From Syntrophorhabdaceae bacterium (GTDB lineage: Bacteria > Desulfobacterota > Syntrophorhabdia > Syntrophorhabdales > Syntrophorhabdaceae): a stretch of DNA of 11,023 bases. Position 1 is the first letter of the stretch; every line of letters begins with the position of its first letter. The position numbers and the translations under genes are program-made. Positions 6,142 to 11,023 of the stretch are shown piece after piece. The notes beneath the pieces were generated by a model that saw only the letters and a list, made by a program, of their open reading frames with translations, had not been told where the DNA came from and did not search any database. The stretch spans positions 1 to 11,023 of the forward strand of contig JAOAHW010000128.1 in assembly GCA_026415015.1 (NCBI GenBank), in the 5' to 3' direction.

Positions 6142-7097
6142 CTCTTCTCCTCGAATATACCCATCTTTCTAAATTTTTCATATCTCATTTTTTTCAGGTC
6201 TTCCGCTGGAATACCTGTGAGTTCCTTTAGATGTTTTGCAATAAGAGGTCTTAGGTTATCGAATGTCTGTTTCCAATCCCTGTGGGCACCACCGAAAGGT
6301 TCCTTTACTATCTCGTCAATTACATTGAGTTTAAAGAGGTCGTTGGCAGTTGGTTTTAATGCCTCTGCAGCAAGGGGGCCTTTAGACCCATCCCTCCATA
6401 GTATGGCTGCACATCCCTCTGGTGATATTACAGAGTAAGTGGCATTCTCAAGCATAAGTATTACATTGCCTACACCAATGGCAAGGGCACCACCGCTTCC
6501 ACCCTCACCTATTACTACAGAAATAATAGGCACTGAAAGGGAGAACATAAATTCTATGCTTGATGCTATTGCCTCTGCCTGACCCCTTTCTTCAGCGCCT
6601 ATGCCAGGGAATGCCCCAGGTGTGTCAATGAATGTTATAATGGGTTTTCTCCACCTGTTGGCCAGTTCCATTACCCTCACTGCCTTTCTATAACCCTCAG
6701 GATGGGACATGCCAAAATTTCTGTATGCCATCTCCCTTACATCCTTACCCTTTTGATGGCCTACAACTGCAACACTGCCCTCACCGAATCTTGCAAAACC
6801 AGCGACAACAGCAGGGTCATTCTTGAATTTTCTGTCTCCATGGAATTCCACAAAATCTGTAAAGATGTTCTCAATATAATCAAGTGTATGGGGCCTGTTT
6901 AGGTGTCTCGAGAGCTGGGACCTCTGCCAGTTAGTCAGCTCCCCATATATCTCTTTCTCTAATTTTGCAATCTTTTTGTTTATAGATTGAATCTCCCTTG
7001 AGTATCTGGGGTCACTTACACTATAGAATTTTTTTATTTCATTTATCCTTCTCTCATAGGGTTCAAGCCTTTTTTCAAAATCTAAATAAAATCTCAT
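6138..7097 (-). CDS. accA: Acetyl-CoA carboxylase carboxyltransferase subunit alpha
   Basis: Forms, with AccD, the carboxyltransferase that moves CO2 from biotin-AccB to acetyl-CoA to make malonyl-CoA, the first committed step of fatty acid synthesis. The 319-residue length equals the family norm. It has the helical N-terminal region with LNRPHTLDYI and FHGDR, the crotonase-like core with IITFIDTPGAFPG, the glycine-rich GEGGSGGA at 197-204 forming the oxyanion hole region, and SPEGCAAILWRD. The ATG at 7097 is preceded by AGGAGG at 7104-7109 (6 nt spacing) inside the end of dnaE. The reading frame overlaps dnaE by 23 nt and pgi by 4 nt. No accD lies in the window. Pairing of dnaE with accA is common in several bacterial groups. 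Confidence 0.97.
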   Translation of the reverse strand: MRFYLDFEKRLEPYERRINEIKKFYSVSDPRYSREIQSINKKIAKLEKEIYGELTNWQRSQLSRHLNRPHTLDYIENIFTDFVEFHGDRKFKNDPAVVAGFARFGEGSVAVVGHQKGKDVREMAYRNFGMSHPEGYRKAVRVMELANRWRKPIITFIDTPGAFPGIGAEERGQAEAIASSIEFMFSLSVPIISVVIGEGGSGGALAIGVGNVILMLENATYSVISPEGCAAILWRDGSKGPLAAEALKPTANDLFKLNVIDEIVKEPFGGAHRDWKQTFDNLRPLIAKHLKELTGIPAEDLKKMRYEKFRKMGIFEEKR

Positions 7098-10000
7098 TGG
7101 CAGCCTCCTCTATTGTCTCATCTATCTTTAATCCCTTAGGAAAATGCTTTGTCAGTATGTCTATCTTTTCTATGTCTATTCTTATTTCTGGGATGTTTAG
7201 TCTCTGGACATTACCATTTAATTGGAGTTCTATAAATGTCTTTGTAACACCACGTATGGTATTTAGTACCTCCTTGAGTCTCTTTAGGTCATCTCTTTTG
7301 AATATCTTACAGTCTATTCTTAATATAAGGTTTTTTGTCATTTTTTTTGTGATCTCTTCAAGGGGGACAATCTTTTTTGTCCTTATCTTTGCTGTGCCTT
7401 CTTCTATCTTTTCTATGGAACCACTAAAAACCAATGGTTTTTCACTCTTCAAGAGCTCTAAGTTTTTGGCATAGATATCAGGAAATACAATCGCTTCAAG
7501 TATACCCTTTGTATCCTCAAGATTTACATATGCCATTCTGTCACCTTTTTTTGTAGTAAGCTCTTTAATGCTGTTTATCATCCCTACAATGTCTACATCC
7601 TCCTGTATATCCAGCTCCTTTATGCTCTGGGTGTCATATTTCGTTATAACCCTGATAATTTTTTCAAAAGGCTTTAATGGGTGCTGGCTGAAATAGAAAC
7701 CAAACGCCTCTTTTTCCCCTGCCAGTATCTCCCTATAAGGTAGCTCATCTAAATCAGGGACATCAGGGGTATAGGGGATGTAGCCAAAGTCATTATCATC
7801 GCCAAATAAAGATGGCTGAATACCATTTTTTTCGCTCTTTTTTTGAGGTCTGTCTGTCTTTTCTTTTATAAGATACAAAATCTGTGAGCGTTTAAGCCCC
7901 ATTTTATCAAAACAGCCTGCCTTGGCAAGACTCTCCAGGACTTTTTTATTTGCCTTCCTTGAATCTATGGTATCGCAGAATTGATTAAAAGAGCTGAAAC
8001 CACCTAATCTTTCTCTAATGGTTAGTATGTTGTCAAGGGCAGCATCTCCTACATTCTTTATACCTGATAGCCCGAATCTTATCTTTCCGTTCTCTATCTT
8101 AAAATCCTTTTCACTCTTGTTTATATCAGGAGGGAGCACCTCTATCCCTGATTCACGACATTCAGTAATATATTTGATCAGCTTGTCTGTATTATTAACC
8201 TCTGTTGTTAACATGGCAGTGAGATAGTAGATGTAATAGTTTGCCTTTAGATATGCAGTCTGGTATGCAATCAGGCCGTATGCTGTACTATGGGATTTGT
8301 TAAAGCCATACTCACCAAACTGACGGATTATATTGTATATCTTCTCTGCGGTCTCCTTTGGAATCCCGTTTGATGTAGCACCTTCTATGAACTGCTCACT
8401 GTATCTCGCCAGTTGTTCAGGTATCTTTTTGCTCATTGCCTTTCTCAATGCATCTGCATCTTTTATGGAGAAATTGGCAAGGACCTGGGCAATCTTCATT
8501 ATCTGTTCCTGGTAGATAATGACTCCATAAGTGTCTTTCAGGATATCCTCAAGGAGTGGAGTCTCATATCTTATAATGGAGGGATTATTTTTCCTCTTGA
8601 TAAACTCATCCACCATACCGCTTTTTAGAGGTCCAGGTCTGTAGAGGGCAATAAGGGGCATGATATCGTCGAATTTAGATGGTTTCAGTTTGATAAGAAG
8701 TTCTCTCATCCCACGGCTTTCAAGCTGAAACACACCTGATGTATCCCCTGATGATAGAAGCTCATAGGTCTTGACATCATCAAGGGGAATATTATCCAAG
8801 TCTATACTTATACCATCCTTTTCCAGCATCTTTATCACATTATCAATCAAGGTCAGGGTCTCAAGCCCAAGAAAGTCCATTTTTATAAGGCCTATCTTCT
8901 CGATAGTCTTCATTGTATACTGGGTCACCCGCTCACCTTTCTGGCCCTTATATAAAGGAAGGTGTTCTGTAAGCTCTTTGTTCGATATGACTATGCCTGC
9001 TGCGTGGGTTGAGGCATGTCTTGCAAGACCTTCAAGGGCAGATGCACTGTCGAGGAGCTCCTTCACATTGCGGTCCCTTTCATAAATTTCCTTGAGCTGG
9101 GGTTCTGTATCTATGGCATTTCTTATGCTTTTGCTCATAAGGGGTATGAGTTTTGCTATTCTGTCCACCTCTCCAAGGGGGATACCAAGTGCCCTGCCCA
9201 CATCCCTCACAGCAGCCCTTGATTGCATGGTCCCGAATGTTATAATCTGTGCCACATTATCTTCGCCATATTTATCGATAACATACTTGATTACATCGTC
9301 TCTTCCTTTTTTGCAGAAATCTACATCTATATCAGGCATACTTATCCTCTCTGGATTTAGGAACCTTTCAAAGAGGAGATTGTATCTTATTGGGTCTATC
9401 TCTGTAATGCCAAGGCAGTATGCAACAAGGCTACCAGCTGCTGAGCCTCTTCCAGGGCCAACAGGGATACGATTTTCTTTTGCATATCTTATAAAATCTG
9501 CAACAATAAGGAAGTATCCTGCAAATCTCTGTTCTTTAATGACCCTAATCTCATATTCAAGTCTTTTTTTGTATTTCTCCATCTGGTCATCCGAGAAAGA
9601 ACTGTAAGATGCTGCAATCTTCTTTAGTTTCTTTTCAAATCCCATTCTACATTCTTTCTCGAAATAGTCATTTATGTCCATGTTATCCGGTGTCTTAAAA
9701 TCAGGAAAATGGTATGTCCCTGTATCTATATCTACATTACACATATCAGCTATCTTGATGGTGTTTTTCAGGGCATCAGGGTATTCTGAAAAGGCACTGT
9801 ATATCTCTTCTGATGATTTAAAATAGAATTCTTCACTCTTAAAACTCAACCTGTCTGTATCACTTATTTTTTTGCCTGTCTGGATACAGAGGAGGAGCTC
9901 ATGGGCCATTGATTCCTCTTTTGTGAGGTAGTGACAGTCATTTGTGGCCACAATGGGGATATTATAGTATCTGGATAGGGATATGAGTCTTTCATTGACT

Positions 10001-10551
10001 GTTTTTTGTTCTTCCAGGCCATTATCCTGAAGTTCAAAGAATAGCCTGTCACCGAAGATGGATAGGTATTCCTCAATCAGTTCTTTTGTCTGTTTCTCAG
10101 TACCTTTTAGAATAGAGTTAGGGATCTCTCCTTTTATACAGGCTGTAAGGCATATGAGGTCATCACTGTATCGCCTTAATATATCTTTGTCTATCCTGGG
10201 GACATAATAAAAGCCTTCAAGCTGTGCAATGCTCACGAGTTTTACAAGATTTTTATATCCATTATTGTTCATGGCAAGGAGTATCAGATGGTACGCATTA
10301 TCTTCACCCTTGGCTTTTTTTTCACTTATGGACTTTGGGGCAATGTATGCCTCACACCCTATAATGGGTTTTATCCCTGCCTCTCGGGCACTGAAATAAA
10401 AATCTATAACCCCAAACATATTACCATGGTCTGTAATACTACAGGCATTCATTTTATATGCCTTTGCAAGCTGGAAAAGGGGTTCAAATCTTATGGCACC
10501 ATCGAGAAGGCTAAATTGTGTATGAAGATGAAGATGGACGAACTCGTTCAT
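7075..10551 (-). CDS. dnaE: DNA polymerase III subunit alpha
   Basis: Catalytic subunit of the replicative polymerase, 1158 residues, close to the E. coli length (1160). Order: PHP domain (about 1-275), polymerase palm with PDIDVDF at 406-412 (catalytic D409 and D411), third catalytic Asp D559 in IKMDFLGL, fingers, helix-hairpin-helix region, and a clamp-binding motif QPSLF at 912-916. An OB-fold region follows near 1000 (VDIVGMINSIKEL). The PHP site keeps a full candidate metal set: H8, H10, D17, H42, E67, H88, C138, D205 and H207. The start is the ATG at 10549-10551, which overlaps the guaA TAA by one base (TAATG). An in-frame GTG nine bases earlier would add only three residues inside guaA. 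The gene overlaps accA by 23 nt. Confidence 0.97.
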   Translation of the reverse strand: MNEFVHLHLHTQFSLLDGAIRFEPLFQLAKAYKMNACSITDHGNMFGVIDFYFSAREAGIKPIIGCEAYIAPKSISEKKAKGEDNAYHLILLAMNNNGYKNLVKLVSIAQLEGFYYVPRIDKDILRRYSDDLICLTACIKGEIPNSILKGTEKQTKELIEEYLSIFGDRLFFELQDNGLEEQKTVNERLISLSRYYNIPIVATNDCHYLTKEESMAHELLLCIQTGKKISDTDRLSFKSEEFYFKSSEEIYSAFSEYPDALKNTIKIADMCNVDIDTGTYHFPDFKTPDNMDINDYFEKECRMGFEKKLKKIAASYSSFSDDQMEKYKKRLEYEIRVIKEQRFAGYFLIVADFIRYAKENRIPVGPGRGSAAGSLVAYCLGITEIDPIRYNLLFERFLNPERISMPDIDVDFCKKGRDDVIKYVIDKYGEDNVAQIITFGTMQSRAAVRDVGRALGIPLGEVDRIAKLIPLMSKSIRNAIDTEPQLKEIYERDRNVKELLDSASALEGLARHASTHAAGIVISNKELTEHLPLYKGQKGERVTQYTMKTIEKIGLIKMDFLGLETLTLIDNVIKMLEKDGISIDLDNIPLDDVKTYELLSSGDTSGVFQLESRGMRELLIKLKPSKFDDIMPLIALYRPGPLKSGMVDEFIKRKNNPSIIRYETPLLEDILKDTYGVIIYQEQIMKIAQVLANFSIKDADALRKAMSKKIPEQLARYSEQFIEGATSNGIPKETAEKIYNIIRQFGEYGFNKSHSTAYGLIAYQTAYLKANYYIYYLTAMLTTEVNNTDKLIKYITECRESGIEVLPPDINKSEKDFKIENGKIRFGLSGIKNVGDAALDNILTIRERLGGFSSFNQFCDTIDSRKANKKVLESLAKAGCFDKMGLKRSQILYLIKEKTDRPQKKSEKNGIQPSLFGDDNDFGYIPYTPDVPDLDELPYREILAGEKEAFGFYFSQHPLKPFEKIIRVITKYDTQSIKELDIQEDVDIVGMINSIKELTTKKGDRMAYVNLEDTKGILEAIVFPDIYAKNLELLKSEKPLVFSGSIEKIEEGTAKIRTKKIVPLEEITKKMTKNLILRIDCKIFKRDDLKRLKEVLNTIRGVTKTFIELQLNGNVQRLNIPEIRIDIEKIDILTKHFPKGLKIDETIEEAANEILFRF
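7104..7109 (-). promoter_or_regulatory. Shine-Dalgarno site of accA inside the dnaE coding region
   Basis: A perfect AGGAGG on the - strand lies 6 nt before the accA ATG at 7095-7097. It shows that accA starts within the last codons of dnaE and has its own strong initiation signal. Confidence 0.8.
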
Positions 10552-11023
10552 TATTCCCACTCGATTGTGCTTGGTGGTTTAGATGATATATCATAGACTA
10601 CCCTGTTTACACCGTGGACTTCGTTTATTATCCTCCTTGAGAGCTTATCCAGTGTTTCATGGGGCAGTCTTGTCCAGTCTGCTGTCATGGCATCCTCACT
10701 CTCTACAACCCTTATAGCTATTACATTGGCATATGTCCTCTCATCACCCATAACACCCACTGTTTTCACAGGGATGAGTATGGCAAAAGACTGCCAGATG
10801 TTCTTGAATTTTTTGTTTTTTTCTATCTCCTCCCTTACTATGCTATCTGCCTCTCTTAATATATCCAACCTTTCCCTTGTAACCTCACCTATAATCCTTA
10901 TGGCAAGGCCTGGTCCAGGAAAAGGTTGTCTATTTATTATGTTTTCAGGTATCCCAAGTTCCCTACCTACCTGTCTCACCTCATCCTTAAAGAGCTCTCT
11001 CAATGGCTCTATGAGTTTTAACC
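10551..11023 (-). CDS. guaA: GMP synthase (glutamine-hydrolysing), C-terminal part
   Basis: Makes GMP from XMP with glutamine and ATP in the cytoplasm. Only the last roughly 157 codons are visible; the frame runs off the right edge, where the translation begins LKLIEPLRELFKDEVR. This is the end of the ATP-pyrophosphatase domain plus the dimerisation domain. Recognisable GuaA blocks are RQPFPGPGLAIRIIGEVT, PVKTVGVMGDERTY, the segment DAMTADWTRLP, and the conserved terminus KPPSTIEWE. The glutaminase domain and P-loop are outside the window. Its TAA stop at 10551-10553 overlaps the dnaE ATG by one base, so the two are probably translationally coupled and transcribed together from a promoter to the right of the window. 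Confidence 0.96.
   Translation of the reverse strand, partial: LKLIEPLRELFKDEVRQVGRELGIPENIINRQPFPGPGLAIRIIGEVTRERLDILREADSIVREEIEKNKKFKNIWQSFAILIPVKTVGVMGDERTYANVIAIRVVESEDAMTADWTRLPHETLDKLSRRIINEVHGVNRVVYDISSKPPSTIEWE

Noticed and set aside
9092..9607. 171-codon frame on the + strand opposite dnaE
   Set aside because: It is antisense to the conserved polymerase core, has no ribosome binding site and a low-complexity composition. Several other antisense frames over dnaE, accA and the HDOD gene were rejected for the same reason.
10552..10560. GTG at 10560 as an alternative dnaE start
   Set aside because: It adds only three residues inside guaA. The ATG at 10551 forms a TAATG coupling with the guaA stop and gives the usual short N-terminus before HLHLHT.
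1..11023. CRISPR arrays, tRNA genes, insertion sequences, prophage or defence genes
   Set aside because: No regularly spaced repeats, cloverleaf-like segments, transposase or integrase motifs were seen. Nearly all sequence is explained by nine genes, seven complete and two cut by the window edges.

Overview
The window looks like chromosomal sequence from an anaerobic or facultatively anaerobic Gram-negative bacterium of moderate GC. Arginine is often coded by AGG/AGA and isoleucine by ATA. An oxygen-sensitive [4Fe-4S] acyl-CoA activase, a Tat-exported flavoprotein reductase and a guaA-dnaE-accA gene order would fit the Desulfobacterota or Nitrospirota. That placement is inference from gene content and not a phylogenetic result.

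Left part (1-2324, + strand): the 3' part of a BcrA/BcrD/HgdC-type acyl-CoA reductase or dehydratase activase, then a Tat-exported FAD-dependent reductase of the fumarate/urocanate reductase flavodomain type. The flavoprotein has its own promoter-like sequence and a strong ribosome binding site. A hairpin separates it from a convergent gene for a Sec-exported single-domain rhodanese (2404-2874, - strand).

Middle (2875-4764): an AT-rich divergent intergenic region with two inverted repeats. It is followed on the + strand by a small FMN-binding split-barrel (pyridoxamine-phosphate-oxidase-like) protein and by an HDOD-domain protein anchored in the membrane by one N-terminal helix.

Right part (4783-11023, - strand): a tightly packed housekeeping operon read right to left, guaA (cut by the right edge), dnaE, accA, pgi. 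The genes overlap by 1, 23 and 4 nt. They code for GMP synthase, the replicative polymerase alpha subunit, the acetyl-CoA carboxylase carboxyltransferase alpha subunit and glucose-6-phosphate isomerase. All look intact where visible, with catalytic residues in place.

I see no tRNA, rRNA, CRISPR array, insertion sequence, phage gene or other mobile element, and no gene-free stretch over 300 bases. No clearly new system is evident. The best leads are the flavoprotein, whose fumarate-specific residues appear replaced, the activase beside it whose partner lies outside the window, and the membrane-anchored HDOD protein with a complete-looking set of HD metal ligands.
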